Made by a program: the position numbers and the translations under genes
Shown: positions 1 through 11,595 of the stretch, piece by piece
Numbering within the stretch: position 1 is the stretch's first letter
How the letters are laid out: each line of letters begins with the position of its first letter
From: Rhodocollybia butyracea
Taxonomy: Eukaryota; Basidiomycota; Agaricomycetes; Agaricales; Omphalotaceae
Assembly: GCA_015501585.1 (NCBI GenBank)
Contig: JADNRY010000327.1
Span: forward strand, 1-64,000
DNA: 64,000 bases
Direction: 5' to 3'
The notes under the pieces: generated by a model
Seen by the model: only the letters and a program-made list of their open reading frames with translations
The model's database searches: none
What the model was told of the DNA's origin: nothing

Positions 1-739
1 AAAGGTAAATCCGTGAGAACATGCGCCAAAAATTTAGTTCCCGATTTGGATTACAAAGTTTTATTATAACTTCCACTGTCTGCAAACAATCGAACGGTGA
101 CTTTTCCGCCAAAAGTCCGGTAAGAAAAGCTGCTTCTCCGGAGTCCGAGCAAAAATTATAACAAACGCGTTCACGTGCCCACGCGTCTTATACGGTAAAA
201 TTCCAATAAAACTTAAAACGCGTAGGCCGATGCACTCGAGCTATCCCTGAGCCAGCCCCCCTCTAAGAGATCGAAATATTGAATCAGCTCTCTCACCATG
301 TCGATGAATCCAGGGGTATCCCGGGACAGCACGAAGAACGAGCCGAAGCTTGCTTCGGAGTTTGGGCCATTCGGGAGTGTGAGGAGCATGGATAAATCGG
401 GATATGGTTTTGGAAGACAGGGAGAGAAAGCTGTGGGCTGGGCATATCGATTATCGATTATCCTTCAGAGGCCGGAGGAGTCGTTGCCCAGTATGTTACG
501 CCCTCGCCAGGAGCTTCTCCTTCGCGGGCCATTCCCATTGCGATTGAACGGAACTCATCGACATCCGCGACGTCGAGTTTTCCGTCTCCTGAGTACGCTC
601 GGGAGAGTGTCCATAGCGCGCACATTATAGTCTGCTTTCGTTTTCACATAAATAAGCGCCGGCTGACTTTAATTTACTTCCAGTCGTCGACGGCATTTCA
701 TCAATTTACACGGCCAATACGCAGGACAACGCTTTGTCT
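1..739. other. No recognisable gene
   Basis: A 110-codon open frame at 298-630 has no recognisable motif, is arginine-rich and has no convincing partner exons. I see no repeat or RNA gene here. The stretch ends where similarity to UPF1 begins. Confidence 0.4.
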
Positions 740-1980
740 GTTGACCTTTCTAGTCCGAATGCTACAGCTGCGGCTGCTTGTTTTGTCCCTGTCAAAAGCG
801 ATACTGTTGTGGTTTTTAGACAGCCCTGTGTTTGCAATGGTACGCAGCTCTTTAGGCTCCCTTCATAGACGACAGTTCTTGTCGTTCCTGTCGTGGCCTG
901 TTACGCATCAAATTCCAAAACCCCACTGAAATGAACCGCCCTTGCTCTCGGCAGATTTTGTTTCCCAGATTAACCGCTTTTGGAGACTTATGGCACGAGA
1001 ATGTCAACGCTAACCTTGAGGATCTCGAAAAACCAAGCATGGATGCCAGCATCAAACTCCCTCGGAAGACCTCTCACGCAACCTCTACAACGTCTGTCTC
1101 CATAATCATATTGATCATCTTCCGTACCTCTGCATCCACCGACTTGTCTGGACTCGGCCACCTTTCATATCTTTCAAACCACTGATAACTGCTTATCAAT
1201 ATCCCTCTCTTCCCTCGTAACTTCTTCACCCGGATACAACGTCTTGCATGATGCCGCCGCCATACCGACCAAAATTTCCCCTTCTGAACCTTCTCGTACA
1301 TTGACTCTGTACTTCGATCCAGTAAAACAGACAACACAAAGCCCAATACCTCTGTGTGTTCGATAGATCCCCTGTCCCAGATGCGGTAGGGAGACAAGTA
1401 TTACTGACGAGCGTAACATTATCATGTACCCACGTTGCATCGGCCCTGCAGGTCCAATACCGCATGCATCCCTGCCTCTTCAAGTTCCCGTTATGTGCTG
1501 CAGAATGGGTCACTGCGCCCGAGAGCTGAGGAAGAATACTGGATTTTGCATCGGTACCGGAGATTTGGAGTAGTGTGACTTCGTTTTTGAATAAGTGGGT
1601 TGGGCTTTCCCTCCTTCCTCTGTGTCGCGAACTAAACAAACTAACTCCTCCCTCCGCCTTTCCCCCAGAACTGAAGCCTCCAATGTCTTCAAATCCGCGC
1701 GTCGTCCGTCCCCTACGAGGGCCAACGCTCCTCCACCGACAACCGTAAACTACATGCAGTTCCATGGATCGCTCAAAATTTTATACAAAGACATCGAAGT
1801 AGCTAGCGTCTATGTGTTCTGGGGAAGAGACAAGGGTTGTATTATATTGAGCTGCGTGAGGAGTAATGAGCATCCGGGATTGGTTTTTGAATGGTCTGTG
1901 AAAAGCTGAATCTCGCGCTGATGAAGGCGAAGTAAGGACAGTGATACTGGGGAAATCCAGAGGTGTTGAGTAAGGTGTGC
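740..1980 (+). pseudogene. Decayed UPF1 (NMD helicase) copy
   Basis: Three blocks read like the intact UPF1 gene at 48309-51982 (minus strand). Block 1 (about 745-1040) keeps 'KSDTVVV', 'RQPC' and 'LEDLEKP' from the cysteine/histidine-rich and 1B regions. Block 2 (about 1445-1500) keeps '[11 protein letters not shown]' of the helicase core. Block 3 (about 1670-1975) keeps 'TEASNV', 'EIEVAS' (as 'DIEVAS') and '[10 protein letters not shown]' of the C-terminal helicase domain. An intron at about 1595-1668 sits exactly where the parent gene has one, with similar ends, so this is a DNA-level copy and not a retrocopy. The Walker A and DEAD-like regions are missing, frames shift and stops interrupt. 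The stretch 1060-1420 between blocks is not UPF1-like by eye. No functional helicase could be made. Confidence 0.85.
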
Positions 1981-2039
1981 TTTGCCGATGTTTGCCAATC
2001 CAACGTGTTACCTGGTCAGAGTGTAACGTTTAAGAGTTC

Positions 2040-3900
2040 GAGGTGAGATTCTTACAGGCTCAAACAAGGTCATACAAGGCGCGAAGAGATTACAAGTCAT
2101 AACAAGCTAAGATATTATTACATGGGTAAACAAGGCCTAACAAGCAGTGAAAATATTACAAGCTGCAGCTTTCTTACATGCGTAAAACAAGACTTTACAA
2201 GGTATGGCAAGCCGCGGAATGTGTAAACAAGACCTTACAAGACCCTACAAGGTATTACAAGCCACGGGATTCTTGCATGCGTAAATAAGATCGTACAAGC
2301 GGAAACAAGCAACAAAGTTACAAATCAAGCAGTGTAAGACTGACTTGATCAAGCGGTACAGGACCAGCTTGTCCAGAGAGTACACGGGTGTTAGAGAAAG
2401 CTTTAAAATTTGAATGTGATGAGCATCGAAGTGATAAGCGCTTATGCTATCTAATCTTCCTTCCAAATGAGATTGGATTAAAGTCCGGGTCACCTGATCT
2501 ATGATGCAGCGCGATTTACGTGGAGATTTTTCGCTCTCTTTCGTTACCTCCTCCATGGCCAAAAAAAAACTTCTCTAAAAATCTACTGGCATCAAACGCT
2601 GAATCTTTTCCTCTGCCGACGCGCTGTTGAATCTTCATGTTCGTCTTCAAGTTCCTCTAGTTCTAGTGACAGCAGCAGCGATTGACAGCAACAAAGAAAA
2701 CCAGAAACCGCGTGCAGAGCCAACATCCAAGTCTTCCAAACCAACAAGTAGGCGAAAGGAGAACTTGGAGAAGTGAAAGACCAAGAAAAAAAATTGCTGT
2801 TCGAGGATACAAAGTACGTGCACCTAATTTCATTGCATATATGCTGATTTTGCTGTTATAGAATCTCTACAAAAGCCATGAACAGTGAAATTCCGATGCC
2901 TGCCACTGAGTGGCCAGCACTCCTCTACAACGTCGACGCGTACGACCCCAAAGACCCAGAGCGCGGTTTCTTCCAAGGCTATTTTCTTCGGCGCTAACTT
3001 CGCATTCAACGGTAAGATTCAACCAAAGTCTAGGTACGTGTTCAGATTATGGTTCTTCCGTCTCGTAATTGATTCGATTACATAGGCCCCCTCTGCGCTC
3101 TCTGCCAGTGACACTTGAACCACCACGACGATAATTTCAGCGACACAGAATTCTACTCGAAAATGTGGATTACTTCGAAGACGACCCTGAAGCGGAAAGA
3201 GTTGTACATTTGTTGGAGAGTTGGAACAGGTACGTCCGAAATTGCTGTCATGTTACGCTCTCTTACACTACCACTTTTTAGAACAGTATTCGGTCATCCT
3301 CAAGGGCGGCAAGATAGCGCCGTCATCAAAGAAACACACATCACTCGAAATCGCTCAAAGCTCCTCCTTCAACGACATTGATTGTTCGCGCGGCACGAAA
3401 AGCACGGAATATACAACATTTAGTACCCACGACCGACTTCGACGCCTCTGATACCCTAACTTAGCTTCTTTTGGCTTCATGCTCGCGTTGTTCTCTACCA
3501 CATATGGGTTGTATATCACCTTCGTATCGCACTGCATCGGACTTCTTGCTCTCGTCACACCTGCATTTTTCACTCTCACGTATGATTGTATCCATTGGAC
3601 ATTTTTTGTACTCTTTGGTCGCTTATTGTTTGTACTTTTCGCTCATTGTTGTAATCAATCATTATTTCAAATTGCTGGTGTCTCGAAAACTGCCCATAAA
3701 TTGCTCAGTATAGTACTTAAGTTAAAAGGGCCCCTGCTATGCCTTGTAATGGCTATAGGCTTGTAAGGGCTTGTATTGGCTCGTAATCTTGTGAAGCTTG
3801 TAAGCGCTTGTGACCATTCAGTAAAAAACAAGCGCATACAAGGTGCGCCGACCTTGCAAGCTATGCGCAGCTTGTATGCCTCGGTTTTCCCTTGTTCACC
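2040..3900. mobile_element. Putative non-autonomous DNA transposon with inverted motif arrays
   Basis: The left part (about 2050-2330) holds some 15 copies of ACAAG, mostly as TTACAAG or AAACAAG. The right part (about 3740-3890) holds several copies of the reverse complement CTTGT, mostly as CTTGTAA. Such inverted subterminal arrays are known as transposase-binding sites in several cut-and-paste transposon groups. Between them lies a decayed DUF6698-like gene. I could not find matching terminal inverted repeats or a target duplication, so the ends are approximate and the class is unknown. Confidence 0.5.
2888..3381 (+). pseudogene. DUF6698-like gene relic
   Basis: The frame at 2898 reads 'EWPALLYNVDAYDPKDPERG' and then 'FFQGYF'. 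This is the hallmark W-P-A-L-L ... Y-D-P ... G-(L/F)-F-x-G pattern that I associate with DUF6698 proteins of agaricomycetes. After one frame break comes 'FAFNG' and a 'GP-S-AL' remnant near 3085. Further on, 'VDYFEDDPEAERVVHLLESW' followed, across a short intron (about 3231-3282), by 'TVFG' matches the family's C-terminal W-N-x-x-V-F-G. Upstream (2640-2700) is a serine run typical of the disordered N-terminus. Function of the family is unknown. At least two frame breaks make this copy inactive or mis-assembled. Confidence 0.5.
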
Positions 3901-4135
3901 GCATACGGTTGACCTACTCTTTTGCTGATGCGGATACGCATTGCCCGTATACGGTTGGCCTGAATCAGTGACTTCAGCTTTGGCAACGAGGTTTCTGAGA
4001 ATCTGGGGCGTACTTACCATCCACAGCAAGAACAACGTCTACTTATAGTGTGGCGTAATATATCCAAATTTGAAAATCACCAGTCACATGTAAGATTTAC
4101 CAACTCAACACAGAACACTTAACTATGGGCATTCC

Positions 4136-5351
4136 TTGGGCATTCTTTCACTGATCATACACAGTATATTCCCTCAAAAGGCATACACGCCTATAGAAAC
4201 CCTCCGTGCACCAATCTGGAAACTTCCAAACGAGCTTATGCTGCTTATCTTCCAAAAAACTCTGTCACGACTCTCTCCTCAGCGAGACAAACCTCGCAAT
4301 GGGGCAACCAACCCCATTGCCATTGCTCTTGAGCGCAGTTTTGCTCCACCTGGCGCTGCATAATGCTCAACAATCCTACACTGTGGTCCATTATTCACGT
4401 CGCATTCACAGAAAGCCAGCGACTCAAAGCCCAATGTCTTGCTATCCATATCTTTCTTTGAACGATCAAAATCAGCTCCACTGATGATCTTTTTACAACT
4501 ACCATCTTCATTATCCTCCAAAATGACCATCCAGCATCCAGCCTTTCAGGCTCTCATCCATGAAGCTTGAAGCCCCGATGGAGACTGCTCCGCCTTCATT
4601 GAATAGAGGTTTTTGGTATTCTTAGAAATGATCACCCCATACGCATGGTTGAATCGTTACCGGAACTTAAAGTCCTATATCTAGTACAAAATAGGGAAGC
4701 CCCTGACACACTTTCAAACTTCCAAGTTGTACCCAATGCCGAAGCTTCACCATGCCATCGTCGTAACGTCACGGTCAGCGATTGATCTTCAATCAAATCT
4801 CCCATGGATACAGCTCACCATGTTGCGCCTCCAAGGACCTCACAATGTCCCAGCGCTAGTACAGCTCTGTCCTAAATTGACACAGCTAGAGCTTATCCTG
4901 GATTCTGAACTGGGCAAGGCACTTCCCATTTATCCAGCAGTCATCCGACACAACCATGTAAAAATTCTATCATTGTGGTTGACAAATGATCCTGATATGC
5001 CAAAAGTGACTTTTGGAAAAAGTTTTGGAGGTGCTTGATTTCCCCTCTTGGATTCTTTGGTTGTCAAGTGTTATGAAAAGGGTTTCCTTAGGTTGTGGTG
5101 CTGCTTTAGAGATTGTGAACAAATTCATTCAACGATTGTCGTTCACTCTATCGGAATTTGCTCTTCACGATATCTACATTTTTCATGACTTTCATAGTTA
5201 CATTGTCTTCCTCACAATCCTTAACCACAGCCCTTCCATTACGCGCCTCATCATATTTGATCCATCGAGAAGTTCAAAAGCTCAAGATCTTGTTGACATT
5301 TTCCTACGCTCTGGTTTGATGGCAACCCATTGCCCAACCTACAAACAGTAG
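4136..5351 (+). pseudogene. F-box / leucine-rich-repeat protein relic
   Basis: The first part reads 'APIWKLPNELMLLIFQKTLS', an F-box-like start (P-x-x-L-P-x-E-L-x-x-x-I-F). A frame-shifted 'NPTLWSIIHVAF' follows, resembling the end of the F-box region. From 4727 come leucine-rich segments ('LTMLRLQGPHNVPALVQLC', 'LTQLELILDSEL'). After a one-base break near 5030 the text 'KVLEVLDFPSW' and 'ITRLIIFDP' continues the repeat, as in the large F-box/LRR families of Agaricales. The intact form would be an SCF ubiquitin-ligase substrate receptor. At least three frame breaks are needed to read it through, so I call it a relic. Confidence 0.5.
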
Positions 5352-6379
5352 ATTTTTGGACGTTTAAAAAAAGACTGTGATGATCTACAAATGGAAAATA
5401 ATCATCGCTCTTTAACAAGTCTCAGTTAGTATGATTTATACTTTCATCTATACTAATCCGTTCTCATTCAATCTCAATAGATCCTGACTCCTCAAGTTGT
5501 ATAGCATAATCTGTTACACACATCCCTTTATTGATCCTCAGTGTTCTGTCTGTTTAGAGGAGACTATTTCAAGCACCAGCACAGTTAGTCTGATCTTGCC
5601 ACTTTATCATTCGCAACAGAGCAATTAGAACCCCCCTGAGTTTGCCTTTTTTTGGCTCCTGATCTTCATCTCTAGCATCCTTAGGCTTGTTCGTCCTGAG
5701 CAGCTGCCTTTCTCAATTGAACCGGTACTGGTACTCCGTTTGAGCATTTAGAACGGTAGAGAAGAGGAGTTTCATATTTGAATTCGTAGATACATGAGAC
5801 CGCTGCTCGTGTCCGTCTCTGGAGTTGTGACAAGGCTGGTCCGGCACCGCATGATGATAGCGCGCGTCCACGTGTACTCCTCACGGAGATTAAAGTGAGC
5901 ATGAAGTGGCTACAAGAATAGATTTCAAAGTTCGTTCGACGTTCACCAAACAACGTGTTGTTCCAAGAAAAGACGAGTCAGCCTTATCGGATTCGTCAAG
6001 TTTAATAGCTTGCGCTGGCCTGGCCCTTAACCAAGCTGATATAAAATCGGGCGCTTACGTGTGTGTTGGTTTCATCCCCTCTGCGATCTTTTCAGCGTCG
6101 CGTTGCAAGTTGCGCGTATGTAGCTGGTCGTGAGGTCCTCGCAGGAGATGAAATTATGGTGCAAGGCATAGACTGCACCTCCGTATCCCCTCGCTGTTAC
6201 TTTTTTTCACAATAGTGGGTTCGTTAGAGTGGTGTACATATTTCTTTTATCTTTTTTTACATACTTCTATACCGAATTGTTCAATCACATCAGTTGCAGG
6301 TTGCTGTCAAATGAAATTACTCATCTTTTCCTCGGCCTTGAAATTTTCATAAGCCTCTCTCTTGATCTTTACCTTCATC
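5352..6379. other. No recognisable gene
   Basis: Short open frames on both strands lack recognisable motifs. The last part is the likely promoter and 5' leader of the DOA1-like gene, with T-rich stretches but no clear TATA box. Confidence 0.35.
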
Positions 6380-9300
6380 ATGCCCTACAAATTATCCGCC
6401 ACTCTGAAAGCACATACTTCAGATGTCCGTACACCCTTTTCTCGCTTTTGAACCGTGTCTTACACTGCTGGATTATCTTTAGGTACGCGCGGTCATATCT
6501 CCGGCAAACGATACAATCTTGTCCGCATCGCGAGATTCAACAGCAATCTCATGGCAAAAGGCTTCATCGTCGTCAAGTTTCACCGCAGAAACCGTCATCA
6601 AAGCGAGCTCGAGATACGTTAATGCAGTAGCGTATGTTCCTCCCACACCCGATGCGCCAAAAGGTTGGTGATCAAAGGATACATTGTTATCGTGTATTCA
6701 TATCTCGATCCAGGTTACGCTGTAACTGGTAGCCAAGATTCTATCATCAATGTCTTTTCTTTGTCCTCGCCAAAGGAAGACCCGGATTTCTCGTTGTTGG
6801 GTCACTCGGACAATGTTTGCACATTGGACGTTACACCAGGCGGCACTATAATATCTGGTTCTTGGATCGGTTCGTTCATCTTTCGAACAGCATCTCGCTG
6901 TCCTGATCTATCCTTTGTAGCACTGCTAAAGTGTGGAAGAACTTCAATCTGGCGTATGAACTAACAGGACACGAGCAGTCGGTCTGGGCAGTCTTGGCAG
7001 TGGACGAGGAGTTGGTTTTGACTGGTGAATTGCCTATGATTACAACCGAAGATATGGCTCATATCCTTTCTAGGATCTGCTGACAAGACGATTAAACTCT
7101 GGAACCAGCATAAGCTAGTTTCGACATTCAAAGGACACCAAGATGCTGTCCGAGGATTAGCATTGATTCCAGAAGCTCGGTTTCGCGTCTGCTTCCAATG
7201 ACAGGTATTACATATCTATCGCCTATACCCAAAACTTTCACTCACTCGTCGCCAGTGAAATCCGTGTCTGGACAATCGGAGGCGATCTCATATATTCACT
7301 CTCAGGTCATACTTCTTTCGTGTATAGCCTGTCCGTCCTACCATCTGGCGGTATAGTATCTGGAGGGGAAGATCGTGCAGTGCGAGTTTGGAAAGGTGCG
7401 GTATAAAGCCTGTGCATTTCTGATTCCTTCTGATCGTTTTCCAGATGGCGAGTGCGCTCAGGTCCTTGTACACCCAGCCATCTCTGTCTGGACAGTATCT
7501 AGTATGCCGAATGGCGACATCGTGAGCGGCTGTAGCGACGGGATCATTCGTGTGTTCAGCGAATCTGAAGAACGATGGGCGTCGCCCCAAGAGTTGCAAG
7601 CTTATGAGGATCTGGTTGCCAGTCAAGCGCTCCCGTCTCAAGAGCTTGGTGATATAAAAAAGAACGATCTCCCGGGTCCAGAAGCTCTTAACGCTCCAGG
7701 TCAGTTTGGATACAATCTTCTCATCCCGCTTTCCTCTCTCACGCCTTTTACATAGGAAAGAAACCAGGGGAACAAAAGATGGTGAAGAATGGCGATATAG
7801 TAGAGCTCCATCAGGTACGCTTTTCATTGATCATACTATACGCCCTTCTGAAACGGGGCGACTAGTGGGATGCAACCAACAACAGTTGGCAGAAAATTGG
7901 TGATGTCGTCGGCGCCGTCGGTCAGGGCACGAAAAAGTTGTACCAGGGCAAAGAATACGACTACGTTTTCGACGTGGATATCCAGGATGGCGTTCCTCCT
8001 TTGAAATTACCGTTCAACGTTACAGGTAGGCGGTCATCTCGCTTATCTCCTCTAACGTTCACGATATAATTCTTACAGAAAATCCGTACGCCGCCGCTCA
8101 GAGGTTCCTCGAAGTCAAACGACCTTCCGCTCTCTTACATTGATCAAGTTGTCGAGTTTATCAATAAAAACACTTCTGGGGTCAGTTTAGGATCAAACGA
8201 AGATTATGTAGATCCTTTCACAGGTACAGGTCCTCCCATTGAACGTGCTACCGTGTGCTAATTAAAAACCTTGGCTAACTCTATTTAGGTGGCTCAAGGT
8301 ATCGAAGCAGTGGCAATTCAGTACCGACCCATCCTTCTGGCTCTTCAGCTTACGTCGACCCCGTACACTGGGGCTTCAAGATACTCTGGAAAATTGCCGC
8401 TGCTCCTCCTTCTGCTCCCTCTTCAGCTTACGCAGATCCTTTCAACTGGCGCTTCCCGATATTCTGGAGCTTCTCAAACTACACCGGCTCCTCCTCCTCC
8501 AGCACCTTCGAAGCGAATTCCGATGGTGAGAACCATTGATCTTACAGCATCGACCTTCTCACACCTTATTCAGGCAGCTTGGAAACCTCTATAAACCTGC
8601 GAATGTTCCCTTAATGAGTCGCAAAACGTTCGAAATTGATGGAAGACTACGGGATGAAAATAGTAAGGTTGATTTCTCCGCTTGTATACGCGCGCAGTAC
8701 AACCAACTTGTCCTCTCCTCTAGTCTACTTCATCCCTTGCGTTGTATCCCCAAGAGAATTTCATCGTTTGAAGACACGTTCGCTTTACCTTACCCAGGCC
8801 ACTGATCCCAATTCCAAGAATTTGAATCTACCAGCGCCTACCGCTTCTAGCGTAGAAAGTATTATACAGGTCCTTGAAAGGTGGCCTTCAACTGCACTCT
8901 ATCCAGGTACATTGTCATTTCACATATCACGGATAAATTTCGCTGATTTCCATTTTTCAATGGCAGTCGTCGACCTCACACGACTTGTCGTAGCTTTCTG
9001 CCCTGGCCTTTTGGAGGATTCTGCCCTGAAAAGCCGTCTTCTCCAGGCCCTTCTCGTTTCAGGGGAATGGTCTTCGTCCTGGGCTCCGCCACTTGTCAAG
9101 TCCAGAGAGATTAATCTGACATTGGTATTGAAGACGTTGGCGAATATGTTCCAGGAGGGTACCAGTGTTGATGGAACCTGGGTTAATGAGGTGCGTTCAG
9201 GCCTGGATCTCCTGGCTTTAGATGATAGTTTGACTGGGGACATCTGGTCTAGACGCTGTTCGCCCTAAGCCAGCTCCCGTATGAGATCTTGTCCAAGGTT

Positions 9301-9814
9301 CAGCGTACCTGTCTGGCTACGGTTCTTTTCAAGTATGCTGGTTTTCATCATATTACCTTATCCTCTCTTCCTAACAGCATTTTTGTCTCGTGTAGCATGT
9401 CCTGCACACAGCTTCGTACGCCGTTTGATGACTACCCGCGGCAGCAGTTTCTCGAAGAAGCTTTCAAGGTAACAACAATTTTTTTCCATTCTAAGCAGAT
9501 TCAATGGGGTTGAATGGTTATACATTTCAGATCTTAAAGAACGAGACAGCAGATTCGGAAACAGTCTACCGCGCTTTGTTCGCTGTGGGTAACACTGTGA
9601 GTGCATATGTATATGATTTGTGTTTCTGTAGTTGAGATGACGACTTCACCATCTTCGCCTTTCCCACTAGCTCCATGCCATGAAATCAAACAGCATCCCC
9701 CTGGAACCTGCGCAAAATCAAACCGTACTCGACACTCTGTCTTCCCTGTCCCCAGCGATCGCAGGAGACGCCCGTGTTCGGGATCTTGTCGGGGAACTTG
9801 CGACGTTCTTGTAA
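6380..9814 (+). CDS. doa1: DOA1/UFD3/PLAA-like ubiquitin-binding WD40-PFU-PUL protein (frame-broken)
   Basis: The start 'MPYKLSATLKAHTSDVR' opens a WD40 propeller. Repeats read 'GYAVTGSQDSIINVF', 'LLGHSDNVCTLDV', 'TAKVWKNF', 'GSADKTIKLWN', 'GHTSFVYSLSVLPSG' and 'EDRAVRVWK'. A PFU ubiquitin-binding domain follows near 7860-8200 ('YDYVFDVDIQDGVPPLKLPF', 'ENPYAAAQRFL', 'YIDQVVEFI'). Next are 'TGASRYSG' repeats (8360-8470) and an armadillo-like PUL domain (8590-9814) that in the family binds Cdc48/p97. The family works with Cdc48 in ubiquitin homeostasis and organelle quality control. Introns of 50-70 bases are consistent. At least six one-base breaks interrupt the frame (near 6866, 7185, 8115, 8360, 8390, 8448, 8785), several at homopolymers. 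Either the copy is decaying or the assembly carries indels. Confidence 0.85.
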
Positions 9815-10240
9815 AAGTTTCAAACTTTTTTATACGGACTTACCTACATACATATTATAACTGTGACGATTCCCACCAAAAGGTATACCTCATCATACCG
9901 GACCATAACTGCCACACAGCTTGTAACTATAATCTCCTTTTCGGGTTTGGGGGTTTTTCTTCTGGATTTTGATTGGGTTGTTGCCAGGCTGGGTCTGTGC
10001 TTCTCTGTTTTAGATGTAGATATCGGAAATCTTATTTTGTACCATGGACATCTGGGTTTATTTGGGTTTATATCCTCGAATTCTTATAGGCGGGAGCTCG
10101 TTCAAGTTGGTAAGAAGTTGACTCGTTGACTCTCAATTCCTTCACAAGAACTTCAAGTTCCTGTCTTCAACTCAACCTTGACCTTATGAATGTTTCAGAC
10201 AAAGAAGCGCTTAAAGGTTTACTGGGATCTATGAAGCAGG
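9815..10240. other. Spacer, no gene
   Basis: T-rich 3' flank of the DOA1-like gene, then unannotated sequence up to the first relic of the Ub-RING family. Nothing recognisable. Confidence 0.35.
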
Positions 10241-10249
10241 CACCGAGAG

Positions 10250-10647
10250 GACAACATTGGTAAACGTTGACGTTCAAAAACCACAAGGTTCTGTAGACCT
10301 TGGGGTTTTTTTTTCGCCACCAAAGGTTATCGATTCGCGTTCGCGTTGACTTCATGAATTAAGCCAGGTATGATCCATGTGGCCACTTGTTATGTGAAGA
10401 CTGTGACGGTTGGGTGAGTTGGATAGAGGCAGTGTCTGTGTGACACAAGGTTGCAAGGCCAAAGTGGAACGGAAGAAGCGTATTGGTGCTCCGATGCCTG
10501 AGCCGGGTGAGAAAGACGACGATGGCGTCGATGATTTGACGATGAAAGAATTATCGAGTTGAAGAGGTGTGCTCAGATGGGAACGGTGGCTACGTTTCGG
10601 TTGATGAAGTTTTCATATCGCCATTGTCCGGCAGAAAATCCACTTAG
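10250..10647 (+). pseudogene. Internally deleted copy of the Ub-RING gene
   Basis: The first ~70 bases match the start of the genes at 16025 and 19093 (counterpart of '[10 protein letters not shown]'). The sequence then jumps to the RING tail. It keeps the codons for '[10 protein letters not shown]' (near 10390-10415), the basic '[10 protein letters not shown]' segment, the acidic linker and the final 'KRCAQMGTVATFRLMKF'. The ubiquitin domain and most of the N-terminal region are gone. Downstream spacer sequence (CTCGTTAGGAAGTAT near 10741-10755) matches that after the other two copies, so the whole segment was duplicated. Confidence 0.85.
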
Positions 10648-11029
10648 TGGAATGGTTCAGACTATACTGACAATTTGGACCACATTTTTTGTCATAACCT
10701 ATATATGCATATTCAAACTTAGGTTGTTACAATTATCATACTCGTTAGGAAGTATTCCAATCAGCGAGTCCTTGGTACACTCCATCTATCTATCTATCTT
10801 ATGGTGTGTTAAAGCCCTGACCTCACCAGAGCACGCATAAAGCTCGTAGAAAAGGTTATTCAAATTGCCTTGCATCGCCGGACTATACTCCGTAGAGAGT
10901 CTGATACTTTACAATGACCAGACGTATAAGAACTCTTCGTTTGGTATGTAAGGTTTCGAAGAGTGGATATCTGTAGCGCCTTGCTGAAAGCAGTATAATT
11001 CATGCCGACTATTATCATACAACCTTATT
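10648..11029. other. Duplicated spacer between Ub-RING copy and kinase fragment
   Basis: Non-coding by eye. Parts match the spacers at 18640-18830 and 21750-22060, for example ACTCTTCGT...GTAAGGTTTCGA near 10930. It holds a short (CTAT)n run near 10785. Confidence 0.5.
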
Positions 11030-11595
11030 CACTTCTCTCATTGAAGCCCTAGGAAGCCTCCTGTGCCGTTACCCGTTTCGTAGGATACAAGACGAGGATG
11101 CGGTCATGAAAGTAAGCAACTCTTGCGATGGTGGTGGCCGACCGTAGTGCTCAAGCATCCTAATCAACAGTTCATCAAACGCGAGGACATCTTTAGGAAA
11201 ACCAGACGTACATTCCTCGTGAGGAAGCCCTATTCAAGAGAAGCTATGAGTGATTTTGGCATTCAAATGTTATGATCCCTGCTGAACCAGGCTCCCCCAA
11301 TTCGACTCCGTTCAAGGAGAAAAAGTAAAAATTTACCAAATACTAGATACATCTACAAACGATGCAATTGCTCTTCCAAGCCACGGGTACAGCGCGCGGT
11401 GAAAAGGTAGAAAGCTATACAATAGAAGCGATCTCAGAGTTCTGTACGAAAATGTTATGGCAATGCGCATACCATCAGACCAGTACTCCATTAGTATATC
11501 CACAGAGCTGCCCAATCAGCTCTACTTCAGGAGCACGCATGGATATGTTGACGTCGGGATATTCGTACAACTCGTCCAATGAATAGGTGCAAGAT
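11030..11595 (-). pseudogene. 3' fragment of the SRPK-like kinase gene
   Basis: This matches the 3' half of the kinase gene at 22066-22620 base for base over long blocks, with small indels: the segment encoding 'ELYGRPPPS', the 'GLPHEEY' exon and the 'LYPDG' region. Everything encoding the N-lobe and catalytic loop is absent. It lies in the same position and orientation relative to the Ub-RING relic as the long kinase gene does to its Ub-RING neighbour. It has stops and frame breaks. Confidence 0.8.

Noticed and set aside
2000..3990. Terminal inverted repeats for the ACAAG-array element
   Set aside because: I compared both borders and found no convincing complementary ends, so none are claimed.
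10780..10802. (CTAT)n tract as a regulatory element
   Set aside because: A short degenerate microsatellite without context.
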